From Rhizobium sp. NZLR1 (GTDB lineage: Bacteria > Pseudomonadota > Alphaproteobacteria > Rhizobiales > Rhizobiaceae): a stretch of 64,000 nt of DNA. Location: assembly GCF_017357385.1 (NCBI RefSeq), contig NZ_CP071632.1, positions 3,229,501 to 3,293,500 of the forward strand. Direction: 5' to 3'. A model generated the notes under the pieces. The model saw only the letters and a list, made by a program, of their open reading frames with translations, was not told where the DNA came from and made no database searches. The translations under genes were made by a program, and so were the position numbers. Below, one piece after another: positions 7,525 to 16,639 of the stretch. Every line of letters begins with the position of its first letter. The stretch's first letter is position 1.

Positions 7525-8625
7525 ATGACCACCGCTCTAGGCGAAAAGATCAAGGCGATCATCCAGGCCAACGGCCCGATCAGCGTCACCGATTATTTCT
7601 CGCTCTGCCTGGCCGATCCCGAACACGGCTATTATCGCACCCGCGAGCCCTTCGGCCGTTCGGGTGATTTCGTTACCGCGCCCGAGGTCAGCCAGATCTT
7701 CGGCGAAATGATCGGCGTCTTCATCGTGCATGCCTGGCAACGTCACGGCGCCCCGACGGGCGTCCGCCTCGTCGAGATCGGCCCCGGTCGCGGCACCATG
7801 ATGGCCGATATGCTGCGCGTCATCTCCCGCATCGCCCCGCCGCTTTTCGACGCGATGACCGTGCATCTCGTCGAAACCAGCGAACGCCTGCGCGACGTCC
7901 AGAGCCAGACGCTCGAAGCCTACGCCGGAAAAATCGCCTGGCACGACGGCTTCGACGAAGTGCCATCAGGCTTCACGCTGATAGCCGCCAACGAATTGTT
8001 CGACGCTATCCCGATCCGCCAGTTCGTCCGCATGCCGACGGGTTTCCGCGAGCGCATGATCGGCATTGATGCCGATGGCGCGCTGACCTTCGCCGCCGGC
8101 GTCGCCGGCCTCGATCCGGCACTTCTCCCCGAACTGGTGCAGAACCTGCCGCTCGGCACGCTCTTCGAGATCTCGCCTGCCCGCCAGGCTGTGATGATGG
8201 CAATCTGCGAGCGGCTGCGCGCCTTCGGCGGAACAGCGCTCGCGATCGACTATGGCCATCTCGTAACCGGCTTCGGCGATACGCTGCAGGCCGTGCGTAT
8301 GCATGAATTCGACCCGCCGCTCGCCCATCCCGGTGAAGCAGATCTGACGAGCCATGTCGACTTTCAACAGCTCGCCGAAACGGCGCTTGCGGTCGGCGTC
8401 CATTTGAACGGCGCCCTGCATCAGGGTGATTTTCTGAGCGGCCTCGGCATCCTCGAACGTGCCGCTGCCCTCGGCCACGACCGCGAACCGCAAACCCAGC
8501 AAGTCATCCAGACGGCAGTGGAACGGCTCGCCGGAGCCGGTGAAGGCCGGATGGGCGAACTCTTCAAGGTGATGGCGGTCTCTCATCCCGCAGTCGACCT
8601 CATGCCCTTTCGTCCGGTGGATTGA
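7525..8625 (+). CDS. SAM-dependent methyltransferase, MidA/NDUFAF7 family
   Basis: The protein has 366 residues and belongs to COG1565, whose mitochondrial member NDUFAF7 methylates an arginine of a complex I subunit. Visible family features are the N-terminal ISVTDYFSLCLADPEHGYY, FVTAPEVSQIFGEMIG, the SAM-binding motif VEIGPGRGTMM (about 91-101), ANELFDAIPIRQFV and the late AIDYGH. The ATG lies 20 bp after the lgt stop, with GCAGGA upstream, so it is very likely in the lgt operon. The bacterial substrate is unknown; complex I is the natural suggestion. Confidence 0.88.
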   Translation: MTTALGEKIKAIIQANGPISVTDYFSLCLADPEHGYYRTREPFGRSGDFVTAPEVSQIFGEMIGVFIVHAWQRHGAPTGVRLVEIGPGRGTMMADMLRVISRIAPPLFDAMTVHLVETSERLRDVQSQTLEAYAGKIAWHDGFDEVPSGFTLIAANELFDAIPIRQFVRMPTGFRERMIGIDADGALTFAAGVAGLDPALLPELVQNLPLGTLFEISPARQAVMMAICERLRAFGGTALAIDYGHLVTGFGDTLQAVRMHEFDPPLAHPGEADLTSHVDFQQLAETALAVGVHLNGALHQGDFLSGLGILERAAALGHDREPQTQQVIQTAVERLAGAGEGRMGELFKVMAVSHPAVDLMPFRPVD

Positions 8626-8736
8626 CAGGGCGCCCGCGGCTGGTTCAACATCCGCGCGAACAAGAACTTGAAGCGCGCCGCCTGTGCGATGCGCTTGGGA
8701 TAATAACAAACCCCTTAAAAAACCCCGGAATCACAG

Positions 8737-9531
8737 ATGCAGGACGCGGCTTCTCCCGCACCGATCGAAAGCGCGCTGCTGAACGAAGCGGCGGGCGCCA
8801 CTATTCGCCACGGTTATTTCACCCGGGCCGGCGGCGTTTCCGAAGGGCTTTATCGTGGCCTCAATGTCGGCCTCGGCTCCAGTGACGAACGCGACAAGGT
8901 CCTGGAAAACCGCCGCCGCGTCGCCGCCTGGTTCAGCCTGCCGGTCGAGCGGCTGGCGACCGTGCATCAGGTCCATTCCCCAGACGTCGTGACGGTCGAC
9001 GCCGATTACGACGGCGCCCGCCCCGATGCGGATGCGATGGTGACGCGCACCCCTGGCATCGCGCTTGGCGTGCTTGCCGCCGATTGCGGCCCGATCCTGT
9101 TCGCCGACCCGGACAATCGCGTCGTCGGCGCTGCCCATGCCGGCTGGAAGGGCGCGCTGACGGGCGTGCTCGAAAACACCATCGCCGCCATGGAGGCGCT
9201 GGGGGCGGACCGCACGCATATTGTCGCCTGCCTCGGCCCCTCGATCAGCCAGACAAGCTATGAGGTCGGCCCGGAATTCATCGAGCGCTTCATCGCCGAG
9301 AACCCGGATTACCAACGTTTCTTCGCGCCTTCGGCAACGCCCAGCCACGCCATGTTCGATCTGCCGGCGCTGACCGTCGACCGGTTGACGAAAGCCGGCG
9401 TGCGGACCGAAAACCTCGGCCTTTGCACCTATCCGGACAGCGAGCGCTTCTTTTCCTACCGCAGGACGACACATCGCAAGGAGCCGGATTACGGCCGCCA
9501 GATTTCCGCGATATCAATCAGGGAGACGTGA
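8737..9531 (+). CDS. pgeF: Peptidoglycan editing factor PgeF (YfiH/laccase-domain family)
   Basis: The protein has 264 residues. PgeF is described as a cytosolic enzyme that removes wrongly built UDP-MurNAc-L-Ser precursors; older names are polyphenol oxidase or multicopper laccase domain. The metal/active-site residues are seen in ATVHQVHSPD, GVLAADCGPI and VGAAHAGWKG, with CLGPSIS and the C-terminal CTYPDSERFFSYRR also typical. It follows the MidA-like gene after 111 bp and overlaps the upstream region of the next gene by only a few bases (stop 9531, next ATG 9537). Confidence 0.92.
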   Translation: MQDAASPAPIESALLNEAAGATIRHGYFTRAGGVSEGLYRGLNVGLGSSDERDKVLENRRRVAAWFSLPVERLATVHQVHSPDVVTVDADYDGARPDADAMVTRTPGIALGVLAADCGPILFADPDNRVVGAAHAGWKGALTGVLENTIAAMEALGADRTHIVACLGPSISQTSYEVGPEFIERFIAENPDYQRFFAPSATPSHAMFDLPALTVDRLTKAGVRTENLGLCTYPDSERFFSYRRTTHRKEPDYGRQISAISIRET

Positions 9532-9536
9532 GCAGA

Positions 9537-10688
9537 ATGGCACTGCACTTCGAAAAGGCCGAATTCGCAAGCCGGCTTGCGCGCCTCACCGAGAAAATGA
9601 AGGAAGAGAAGCTCGACGCCCTGCTGCTCTTCGCTCAGGAAAGCATGTACTGGCTGACCGGCTACGACACCTTCGGCTACTGCTTCTTCCAGACGATGAT
9701 CGTCAAGAGCGACGGCACCATGGCGCTGATCACCCGCTCGGCCGATCTTCGCCAGGCCAGGCATACCTCGATCCTCGAGGACATCCATATCTGGGTGGAC
9801 CGGATCAACGCCGATCCGACGCTCGACCTGAAGAACCTGCTGGTCGAGATGGACCTGCTCGGCGCCCGCATCGGTGTCGAATATGATACGCACGGCATGA
9901 CCGGCCGCGTCGCCCGCCTGCTCGATGCGCAACTGACCACCTTCGGCCAGATTGTCGACGCTTCCTACCTCGTCAGTCGGCTGCGCCTCGTCAAAAGCCC
10001 GACTGAGGTCGCCTATGTCGAGCGTGCCGCCATCCTCGCCGACGATGCGCTCGATGCCGCGATCCGGCTGACAAAACCCGGCGCCGACGAGGCTGATATC
10101 CTCGCCGCCATGCAGGGCGCGATCTTTTCCGGCGGCGGTGACTATCCCGCCAACGAGTTCATCATCGGCTCCGGCGCCGATGCCCTGCTTTGCCGTTACA
10201 AGGCTGGCCGCCGCAAGCTCGACGCCAGCGACCAGCTGACGCTCGAATGGGCAGGCGCTTACGCCCATTACCATGCGGCCATGATGCGCACGATCGTCAT
10301 CGGCGAGCCGATGCAACGCCACCGCGAGCTCTATAATGCCTGCCGTGAAACCATCGAGGCGATTGAGACCGTCCTGAAGCCCGGCTACACCTTCGGCGAT
10401 GTCTTCGACATGCATGCCAGGATCATGGACGAGCGCGGCCTCGCCCGCCACCGGCTGAATGCCTGCGGTTATTCGCTCGGCGCCCGCTTCTCGCCCTCCT
10501 GGATGGAGCACCAGATGTTCCATGTCGGCAATCCGCAACCGATCGAGCCGAACATGTCGCTCTTCGTGCACATGATCATCGCCGATTCCGACACGGGCAC
10601 CGCGATGACGCTTGGCCAGACCTATCTGACGACGGCGGATGCGCCGCGCGCGCTGTCCCGCCATCCGCTCGATTTCATCGGTCTTTGA
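9537..10688 (+). CDS. Creatinase/M24-fold hydrolase with altered metal site
   Basis: The protein has 383 residues: an N-terminal creatinase-like domain (about 1-150, YWLTGYDTFGYCFFQ) and a C-terminal pita-bread domain (about 155-383). In true M24 metallopeptidases the two Asp ligands lie in V-D-L-G-A and S-D-x-T-R-T; here the matching stretches read LEWAGAY and HAAMMRT, so the aspartates are Glu and Ala. The later histidine region is GARFSPSWMEHQMF. This resembles metal-independent members such as creatinase and ectoine hydrolase (DoeA/EutD). It starts 5 bp after pgeF, so the two are probably translated together. Substrate unknown. Confidence 0.8.
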   Translation: MALHFEKAEFASRLARLTEKMKEEKLDALLLFAQESMYWLTGYDTFGYCFFQTMIVKSDGTMALITRSADLRQARHTSILEDIHIWVDRINADPTLDLKNLLVEMDLLGARIGVEYDTHGMTGRVARLLDAQLTTFGQIVDASYLVSRLRLVKSPTEVAYVERAAILADDALDAAIRLTKPGADEADILAAMQGAIFSGGGDYPANEFIIGSGADALLCRYKAGRRKLDASDQLTLEWAGAYAHYHAAMMRTIVIGEPMQRHRELYNACRETIEAIETVLKPGYTFGDVFDMHARIMDERGLARHRLNACGYSLGARFSPSWMEHQMFHVGNPQPIEPNMSLFVHMIIADSDTGTAMTLGQTYLTTADAPRALSRHPLDFIGL

Positions 10689-10775
10689 CCCTTGAGAATC
10701 CGGAATTGACAGACGCCCGCCCCCGCCCGCATAAATTCGGACGGGGCTGATGCGATGGGAAGGACGGATCAAGGG

Positions 10776-11603
10776 ATGACGCGAGCTGCGATTGTGCCCA
10801 CGCTCCTGGTCGTAACGGCGCTGCTGACCGCCTGCAATACCACCGATGCGCTGACACCGCAGGTCGATATCGGCGATTCTTCCGCGCGCGCGTCGTCGAG
10901 TCCGGTGACGCAGAGCGAGGCCGAGGATCTGGCGGGCTCCCGCCAACGGGTCTTCGCCGGAAATTCGCAGCCGCGCACCTACCATCCAGCCTATGATCAG
11001 TCGCAGCAGGCCTATCGGGCGGGCACCGGCGCACCGCCGACGACAATGCAGGAGCAGGCAGACGCCCTGTCGCGAAGCAGCTCCTCGCCCGCCGCCTCCG
11101 CTCCGATCGAGGGGCAATCGCTGCCACCGCCGGCTTCCAACGGACAACAACTTCCCGCACAGTCGACGCAGCAACCGGCCGAGACGCAACAGCCGCAACA
11201 GACCGCCGCTCTCAACGCCCGCGCCTCCTCTGGCCGGGGCAACACGGTGCGCTTCCTGCCGATCATCGGCGCACCGGTGCAGGCGGTGACGCCGCTTTCG
11301 CGCCAGCTTGGCGCCGAGGCCCGCGCGCACGGCCTTTCCATCAAGAGCTCGACCGATGCGAGCAGCGACTACATTCTCAAAGGCTATCTCTCCGCCTTCA
11401 GCGACGACGGCAAGGTCACCGTGGTCTACGTCTGGGACGTTCTCGACAGTGGCGGCGGCCGCCTGCACCGCATTCAGGGGCAGGAAAGCGTGCCGACGGC
11501 GGCGGCCGACCCCTGGGCGGGCGTTCCTGCCTCGGTGATGCAGCAGATCGGCTCGAAAACCATCGCGGAATTCTCTTCCTGGCGGCAGGCGCAGGGCGGT
11601 TAG
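10776..11603 (+). CDS. Putative lipoprotein, low-complexity middle region
   Basis: The protein has 275 residues from ATG 10776 (an ATG 7 codons upstream at 10755 is possible). It has a lipoprotein signal with lipobox LTAC (Cys20), followed by an about 110-residue segment rich in Ser, Gln, Pro and Ala, and a compact C-terminal domain (about 150-275: NTVRFLPIIGAPVQAVTPLSRQL ... GYLSAFSDDGKVTVVYVWDVLD). The mature protein should be anchored to a membrane after modification by Lgt, encoded nearby. I do not recognise a named family; the function is unknown. Confidence 0.75.
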   Translation: MTRAAIVPTLLVVTALLTACNTTDALTPQVDIGDSSARASSSPVTQSEAEDLAGSRQRVFAGNSQPRTYHPAYDQSQQAYRAGTGAPPTTMQEQADALSRSSSSPAASAPIEGQSLPPPASNGQQLPAQSTQQPAETQQPQQTAALNARASSGRGNTVRFLPIIGAPVQAVTPLSRQLGAEARAHGLSIKSSTDASSDYILKGYLSAFSDDGKVTVVYVWDVLDSGGGRLHRIQGQESVPTAAADPWAGVPASVMQQIGSKTIAEFSSWRQAQGG

Positions 11604-11708
11604 TCACAAACTTTTTGCAAATATGAATGCCTGTGGCGCCTTTCCCCTTGCATTCACGGGGAAGCTGGCTAAAAAGCGCGGCTATCAGCGCATAACAGGC
11701 GGACCAAA

Positions 11709-12641
11709 ATGAAGGTTTTCGCAGGCAATTCGAACCGGCAACTCGCCGAAGCGATCTGCACCTATCTCAACGTTCCCTTGGGGAGAGCCAGTGTTCGAAG
11801 GTTTGCCGATCAGGAAATCTTCGTGGAAATCCAGGAAAATGTGCGCGGCGAGGACGTTTTCCTCGTACAGCCCACCGCCTTCCCCGCTAATGACCACCTG
11901 ATGGAACTGCTGATCATGATCGACGCGATGCGTCGTTCCTCAGCCCGTCGCATCACCGCAGTGCTTCCCTATTTCGGCTATGCGCGTCAGGACCGTCGTG
12001 CTTCAGGCCGCACACCGATCTCCGCCAAGTTGGTTGCAAACCTCATTACCGAAGCCGGCGCCGACCGCGTCATGACGCTCGATCTTCATGCCGGGCAGAT
12101 CCAGGGCTTCTTCGATATCCCCACCGACAATCTCTTCGCCATGCCCGTGCTGACGCGCGACATCAAGAGCCATTATGACCTCAGCAACGTCATGGTCGTC
12201 TCGCCTGATGTCGGCGGCGTGGTTCGCGCCCGCGCGCTTGCCAAGCGGCTAGACTGTCTTCTGGCCATCGTCGACAAGCGTCGCGATCGGCCGGGTGACT
12301 CAGAAGTCATGAACATCATCGGCGACATCACCGGCAAGGACTGCCTGCTGATCGACGACATCGTCGATTCCGGCGGCACGCTCTGCAACGCAGCCGACGC
12401 GATGTTGGCCAAGGGCGCAGCCAGCGTCACCGCCTATATCACCCACGGCGTGCTTTCCGGCGGCGCGGTCACCCGCGTCGCGTCCTCAAAGCTTCGCGAA
12501 CTCGTCATCACGGATTCGATCCAGCCGACCACGGCCGTGCTCTCGGCCCACAATATCCGCATCGTGACGACGGCGCCGCTGATCGGCGAAGCCATCAGCC
12601 GAACGGCCCAGGAAGAGTCTGTCTCTAGCCTTTTCGACTGA
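11709..12641 (+). CDS. prs: Ribose-phosphate pyrophosphokinase
   Basis: The protein has 310 residues and forms PRPP from ribose 5-phosphate and ATP for nucleotide, His and Trp synthesis. Family landmarks are [13 protein letters not shown] at the start, [20 protein letters not shown] (ATP/flexible loop), [11 protein letters not shown], and the PRPP-binding [13 protein letters not shown] near residue 215. Length and residues are those of the class I enzyme. It is monocistronic, with a terminator-like hairpin 26 bp after the stop. Confidence 0.96.
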   Translation: MKVFAGNSNRQLAEAICTYLNVPLGRASVRRFADQEIFVEIQENVRGEDVFLVQPTAFPANDHLMELLIMIDAMRRSSARRITAVLPYFGYARQDRRASGRTPISAKLVANLITEAGADRVMTLDLHAGQIQGFFDIPTDNLFAMPVLTRDIKSHYDLSNVMVVSPDVGGVVRARALAKRLDCLLAIVDKRRDRPGDSEVMNIIGDITGKDCLLIDDIVDSGGTLCNAADAMLAKGAASVTAYITHGVLSGGAVTRVASSKLRELVITDSIQPTTAVLSAHNIRIVTTAPLIGEAISRTAQEESVSSLFD

Positions 12642-12666
12642 AATTCAGCTATCTGCCGGCACGGGG

Positions 12667-12700
12667 AAGCCGTCCGCAATGATATGCAGACGGCTTTTCT
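12667..12700 (+). terminator. Rho-independent terminator of prs
   Basis: AAGCCGTC (12667-12674) pairs with GACGGCTT (12689-12696) and is followed by TTCTC. It lies 26 bp after the prs stop and 20 bp before the stop of the convergent aldo/keto reductase. Confidence 0.65.
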
Positions 12701-12719
12701 CAAATTGCGATGCTGCCGC

Positions 12720-13748
12720 TCAGCGGCTGAAAGCAGCCTTCTGCTGTGAATCGACGAGATTATCGATGAACCAGTTCGGATAGACCGGCGCCGGCTCGGT
12801 CGCCGCGTCAAGGGCTGCGAGTTCCCCTTCATCCAGCACCAGATCCGCCGCGCCGAGATTGTCGGCCAGTTGATGCGGCTTCGAAGCCCCGAGCAGCACG
12901 CTGGTGACCGCCTTCGTCGCCAGCAGCCAGGCGATCGCCACCTGCGCGACGCTCGTCCCGTGCGCCGTCGCGATCGCCCGCATGCGCTCGACCAGCGCAA
13001 AGCCCCGTTCCTTGTCGAAGGGTAGAATATCGAAACCGGAATAGCGGTTTTCCGGATCGCCGAGCGTTTCGCGAGTGTATTTGCCGGAGAGAAACCCCGA
13101 GGCGAGCGGGCTCCAGACGGTCAGCCCAAGACCGTAACGCTGTAGCATTGGAACCATGTCGCGCTCGACATCGCGGCCGAGCAGCGAGTAGTACATTTGT
13201 CCATGCGTGAAGGGGGCGAGCCCGTTGGCCTTCTGGATTTCGAGCGCCGCCGCCACCTTCCACGCCGACCAATTGGAAAAGCCGATATAACGCACCTTGC
13301 CGGAACGCACCACCGCATCGAGCGCCGAAAGTGTCTCCTCCAGTGGCGTGAACGGGTCTTCCTTATGGACGATATAGACGTCGATCCAGTCCGTTCCGAG
13401 CCGTTTCAGGCTCTGCTCGATCGACCAGAGGATGTGACGTCGGGAGAGCCCGGCCTGGCCGAGCAGCGTACCGGTGCGGAAGCCGACCTTGGTGGCGATT
13501 ACCACCTCGTTGCGCCGCGCCTTCAGAACCTGGCCGAGGATCGTTTCCGACTGACCGGATGCGTAGGCGTCGGCCGTATCGAAGAAGTTGACGCCGGCAT
13601 CAAGAGCCTGCCCGACCAGCGCATCGGCAACATCGGCATCGGTCTTGTAGATCGAACCGATGCTGCGATCGCCCGATGTGAAGGTCATCGCGCCAAAGGC
13701 TAGCCTGGAAACGGCAAGTCCGGTCCGGCCAAGGGTCGTATATCGCAT
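12720..13748 (-). CDS. Aldo/keto reductase
   Basis: The protein has 342 residues, a NADPH-dependent (alpha/beta)8-barrel oxidoreductase. The catalytic tetrad is visible: Asp and Tyr in FFDTADAYASG, Lys in VIATKVG and His in YIVHKED. NADPH-binding stretches are VWSPLASGFLSGKY and the C-terminal LLGASKPHQLADNL. It resembles the YajO/Tas-like group. It diverges from a LysR regulator with a clean palindrome between them, the usual layout in which the regulator controls the enzyme. The natural substrate is unknown. Confidence 0.9.
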   Translation of the reverse strand: MRYTTLGRTGLAVSRLAFGAMTFTSGDRSIGSIYKTDADVADALVGQALDAGVNFFDTADAYASGQSETILGQVLKARRNEVVIATKVGFRTGTLLGQAGLSRRHILWSIEQSLKRLGTDWIDVYIVHKEDPFTPLEETLSALDAVVRSGKVRYIGFSNWSAWKVAAALEIQKANGLAPFTHGQMYYSLLGRDVERDMVPMLQRYGLGLTVWSPLASGFLSGKYTRETLGDPENRYSGFDILPFDKERGFALVERMRAIATAHGTSVAQVAIAWLLATKAVTSVLLGASKPHQLADNLGAADLVLDEGELAALDAATEPAPVYPNWFIDNLVDSQQKAAFSR

Positions 13749-13838
13749 GTCATCTCTCCATTCGTTGGATTGTCGTGATCGGCTGGAAAGACAATGCCAG
13801 AAAGGATTATTGCGAAAAATCCGCGAATTCGATAAGGC

Positions 13839-13859
13839 TTATGAAGCTCAACTTCATAA
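13839..13859. promoter_or_regulatory. Palindromic LysR-type operator between AKR and regulator genes
   Basis: TTATGAAG (13839-13846) and CTTCATAA (13852-13859) are perfect 8-bp arms with a 5-bp centre. The site lies directly before the LysR ATG (13867) in a 118-bp divergent gap. It has the T-N11-A form of LysR-family boxes and is probably the autoregulatory site. Confidence 0.6.
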
Positions 13860-13866
13860 TCGACCG

Positions 13867-14772
13867 ATGGCGCCTGATCCCTTTACCGGACTGACCGAAT
13901 TCCTGGCGGTCGCAGACGCCAGGAGCTTCACTGCTGCCGCCGCATCGCTCGGCGTCACACCAACCGCCGTCAGCCAGACGATTCGGGCGCTTGAGACGAG
14001 GCTCGGCCTGCCGCTCTTTGTCCGCACAACGCGGCGCGTCGCGCTGACTGAAGCAGGTGCGGCACTCTTTCAGCGCGTCCGTCCGGCTGCTGCCGACATC
14101 GCCGACGCCTTCGACATGCTTGGCGGCTTCCGCGACCGCCCGCTCGGCCATCTGCGCCTCACGGTGCCGCGCATGGCCGTGCCGCTGATCGTGACGCCGC
14201 TGTTGCCGCGATTCCGCAAAGCCTATCCTGATATTTCAGTGGAGATCTCGGTCGACGATGCGGCGATCGACATCACCGAACGCGGCTTCGACGCCGGCAT
14301 CCGCATCGGGGAGGCGATCGAAAAGGACATGATCGCCATGCGGCTGACATCCGATATCACCTGGACGGTCGTCGGCTCGCCCGACTATTTCGCCCGATGC
14401 GGCAGGCCGGAAACACCCGAGGATCTTACCCGCCATCAAGCGGTCCGCTACCGCTATCCGACATCGGGCGCCATCTATCGCTGGGAATTCGAGCGCACCG
14501 GGCGCGACTTCTCGGTCGATCCGCCCGGCGGTCTGATGGTCAACGATTTCTTGCTGCTGCTCCAGTTCGCCGAAGCCGGGCTCGGCCTTGTCTATTTGCC
14601 GGATATCTCGGTCAGCGAGGCGGTGGCGTCAGGGCGGCTCGAGCGTGTGCTCGACGCTTTTCTACCGACCTCGCCAGGCCTCTTCGCCTATTTTCCTGCC
14701 CGCTCGCAGACGCAGCCGAAGCTGCGCGCCTTTCTCGACATGGCGTCGACGCTGATGCGCCGCAAGGGATGA
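13867..14772 (+). CDS. LysR-family transcriptional regulator
   Basis: The protein has 301 residues. The N-terminal winged helix-turn-helix spans about 5-65 (LTEFLAVADARSFTAAAASLGVTPTAVSQTIRALE); the periplasmic-binding-like effector domain covers about 90-300. The sequence is of the CrgA/YafC-like LysR subgroup often encoded beside aldo/keto reductases or dehydrogenases. It starts 8 bp after a perfect palindrome and diverges from the aldo/keto reductase gene, its likely target. The effector is unknown. Confidence 0.9.
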   Translation: MAPDPFTGLTEFLAVADARSFTAAAASLGVTPTAVSQTIRALETRLGLPLFVRTTRRVALTEAGAALFQRVRPAAADIADAFDMLGGFRDRPLGHLRLTVPRMAVPLIVTPLLPRFRKAYPDISVEISVDDAAIDITERGFDAGIRIGEAIEKDMIAMRLTSDITWTVVGSPDYFARCGRPETPEDLTRHQAVRYRYPTSGAIYRWEFERTGRDFSVDPPGGLMVNDFLLLLQFAEAGLGLVYLPDISVSEAVASGRLERVLDAFLPTSPGLFAYFPARSQTQPKLRAFLDMASTLMRRKG

Positions 14773-14828
14773 TATCCCAGGCGGCGCGTCTGCTCTTCGA
14801 ACGAAGACCCAATATCGGTCCGGTAGGA

Positions 14829-16292
14829 TTACGGCTGCTGATCCGCTTCCTTGACCACCTGCCCGTTGACGGCGATCGCGCCGTCGCGGCTGATGCTGAT
14901 ATCCCAGCGCGAGCGTCCATCCGCATCGGTCTTGGCAAAGCCCTTCACCATCATGATGCCGAAGGAGACCTGATTGAGATCGGGATCGGTCTTGGCAAGC
15001 TCCTGGACCGCGGCGATCGTCTTGTCGAGATCGCGGGCAAGGATGGTCGCCTCCATCGAATAGTCCTTCTGGCTATCGACGCGTCCTTCGATCTTGCCGG
15101 TCATGTCGATATCGTAGACATCCGACTTGGCGCTGATCTTCGGAAATTCGACCGTAAGCTGGCCGTCGCGGAAGAGCTTCTTGCCCATCTCCTCGCCGCT
15201 CGTCTCCGGCGCCTTGTCGTTGAAATCCATCGCCATGAAGGCATCGCCAAAACTTGCGAAATCCAGGTTAGGAACCGCAAGCTGCAGATCGAAGCTGGTC
15301 GGCATGAAGGCCGAATAGCTTGCCGGCATCAACGGACTGTCGAGGCTGATGTCTTGCGCATTCATGCCGAAGCCGAAACGCATGGCGTCGCTCGGCCCAT
15401 CCATGGCGACGTTATAGCCGAACGCCTTGACGCCGCCATTGCCCATCTGCGTGTTGACGGTCAGATTGTTGACCCCGATCGTCTCACTGAACGAGGTGAG
15501 AAGTGGGAAGGCCCCCTTGAGGATTCCCTTGATCTTGCCGCTGTTTTCGGGGCTCAACTCCTTCTCCTCGACATGATCGAGAATGAAGAAGACCATCTCG
15601 CGGATCTGCTTGACCGGCAGACCGTTCACCTTGGCCTCGACATCGATCGAGTCGGCCCGGATTTCAACGGGCGGCATTTGCGCGCCGGAAACCTGCTCGA
15701 CGAAAGTCGACATCGAGCCGCTGCCCGTAAGATCGATACGCCCGTTGCCGCCTGCGCTGTCCGTCGAACTCAGCTTCTGGTCCATGCTGGCGATGCTGGC
15801 GCTGACTTCGTCGGTGTCGGATTTGCTGGTGAGCTTGATGTCCTTGGCCGTAGAGGTGCCGGAGCGCAGATAGCTGATCGCAGGGTCGAAGACACCAGCG
15901 TAAACAAGCGACGCGATGGAATAGGAGAAATCCGTCGGCTTCTCGTCCTTGCCCTTGAAATGGCCGGAGACGTTGAATTTGTTGTCACCCTCGATGTCCC
16001 AGAGGCCGCTATCGAGCGGTGTGGCAAACGTCGAGAACGGCGCCAGGCCGTTGATCGTGAACGTCGCCGGATCGACCTTGGTCAGCAGCTTCGCCAGATC
16101 GTAGATGATCTCGTAGCGCGTGCCGGCCGGATTGACGGTGACCAGGCCGCTCTTCGCCAATTCCTTCGGAAGCAGCTTCGTCAGGTTGCCCTTGAGCGCG
16201 TCGGCGCCGTCCTGGTTGATCTCGACGCTCTGCGCCGTAGTGACAAGGCAAAGTGCCAGCAAGCTCGTTGCCGTGACAAGTTTGAGACGCAT
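14829..16292 (-). CDS. Exported protein of unknown function, 487 residues
   Basis: The ATG at 16292 has GAGGAGA at a good distance. A signal peptide (MRLKLVTATSLLALCLVTTAQ, cleavage about residue 21) is followed by a large beta-rich domain with many repeated patterns of the type xVxGxxxG and alternating hydrophobic residues, as in periplasmic or outer-membrane-associated proteins (for example DUF945- or AsmA-like folds). No catalytic motif is evident. It stands alone, 57 bp from the convergent LysR gene. The family is not recognised with confidence. Confidence 0.75.
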   Translation of the reverse strand: MRLKLVTATSLLALCLVTTAQSVEINQDGADALKGNLTKLLPKELAKSGLVTVNPAGTRYEIIYDLAKLLTKVDPATFTINGLAPFSTFATPLDSGLWDIEGDNKFNVSGHFKGKDEKPTDFSYSIASLVYAGVFDPAISYLRSGTSTAKDIKLTSKSDTDEVSASIASMDQKLSSTDSAGGNGRIDLTGSGSMSTFVEQVSGAQMPPVEIRADSIDVEAKVNGLPVKQIREMVFFILDHVEEKELSPENSGKIKGILKGAFPLLTSFSETIGVNNLTVNTQMGNGGVKAFGYNVAMDGPSDAMRFGFGMNAQDISLDSPLMPASYSAFMPTSFDLQLAVPNLDFASFGDAFMAMDFNDKAPETSGEEMGKKLFRDGQLTVEFPKISAKSDVYDIDMTGKIEGRVDSQKDYSMEATILARDLDKTIAAVQELAKTDPDLNQVSFGIMMVKGFAKTDADGRSRWDISISRDGAIAVNGQVVKEADQQP

Positions 16293-16639
16293 AGTCCGAT
16301 TTCTCCTCAGCCGCTTTTTGAATGCGGCATCCAAAGAGGTGAAGCGCGCCGATGTCAACCTCGACTGTGCCGGGAATGGCGATTTTGCCGCTTCCGGCAC
16401 CGTCGATACCATCGCCTCGATGTCGAGTGCGGTTTCGGCTTGCCGAAGGGCGGATATCAGCGGAAAACACCCTCAATCCGCAACTTGCGTTTCCGAGCGA
16501 CTTATAATATAGGCCACCGGTCCGCGTAGACACCCTTGGAGGCAATGCGGATGAGGTTGGGTCATACCCGCCTCCGGTTCGTCGGAGCAAGGCTTCTGCC
16601 AGCCGTCGAACTCTCCATATAACCTCGAAAGGAATAGCC
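16293..16639. other. 347-bp gap: divergent promoters and structured rplY leader
   Basis: No gene is seen. It must hold the promoter of the exported-protein gene (left) and of rplY (right). A TATAAT at 16503-16508 is the likely rplY -10 (no good -35), giving a 5' untranslated region of about 125 nt with two possible hairpins. Confidence 0.5.
16538..16588 (+). promoter_or_regulatory. Structured 5' leader of rplY, two competing hairpins
   Basis: GGAGGC (16538-16543) can pair with GCCTCC (16570-16575), with an inner GGGT/ACCC stem (16559-16562 with 16566-16569). The 3' half of this stem overlaps CTCCG (16572-16576), which can pair instead with CGGAG about 6 bases further on. Alternate structures of this kind are common in ribosomal-protein leaders; function here is inferred. 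Confidence 0.3.

Noticed and set aside
9489..11468. 659-codon minus-strand open frame
   Set aside because: Antisense to the M24-fold gene and the lipoprotein gene; high-GC shadow frame with no recognisable domain.
14397..16529. 710-codon plus-strand open frame
   Set aside because: Runs through the end of the LysR gene and antisense to the exported protein with signal peptide; no family pattern.
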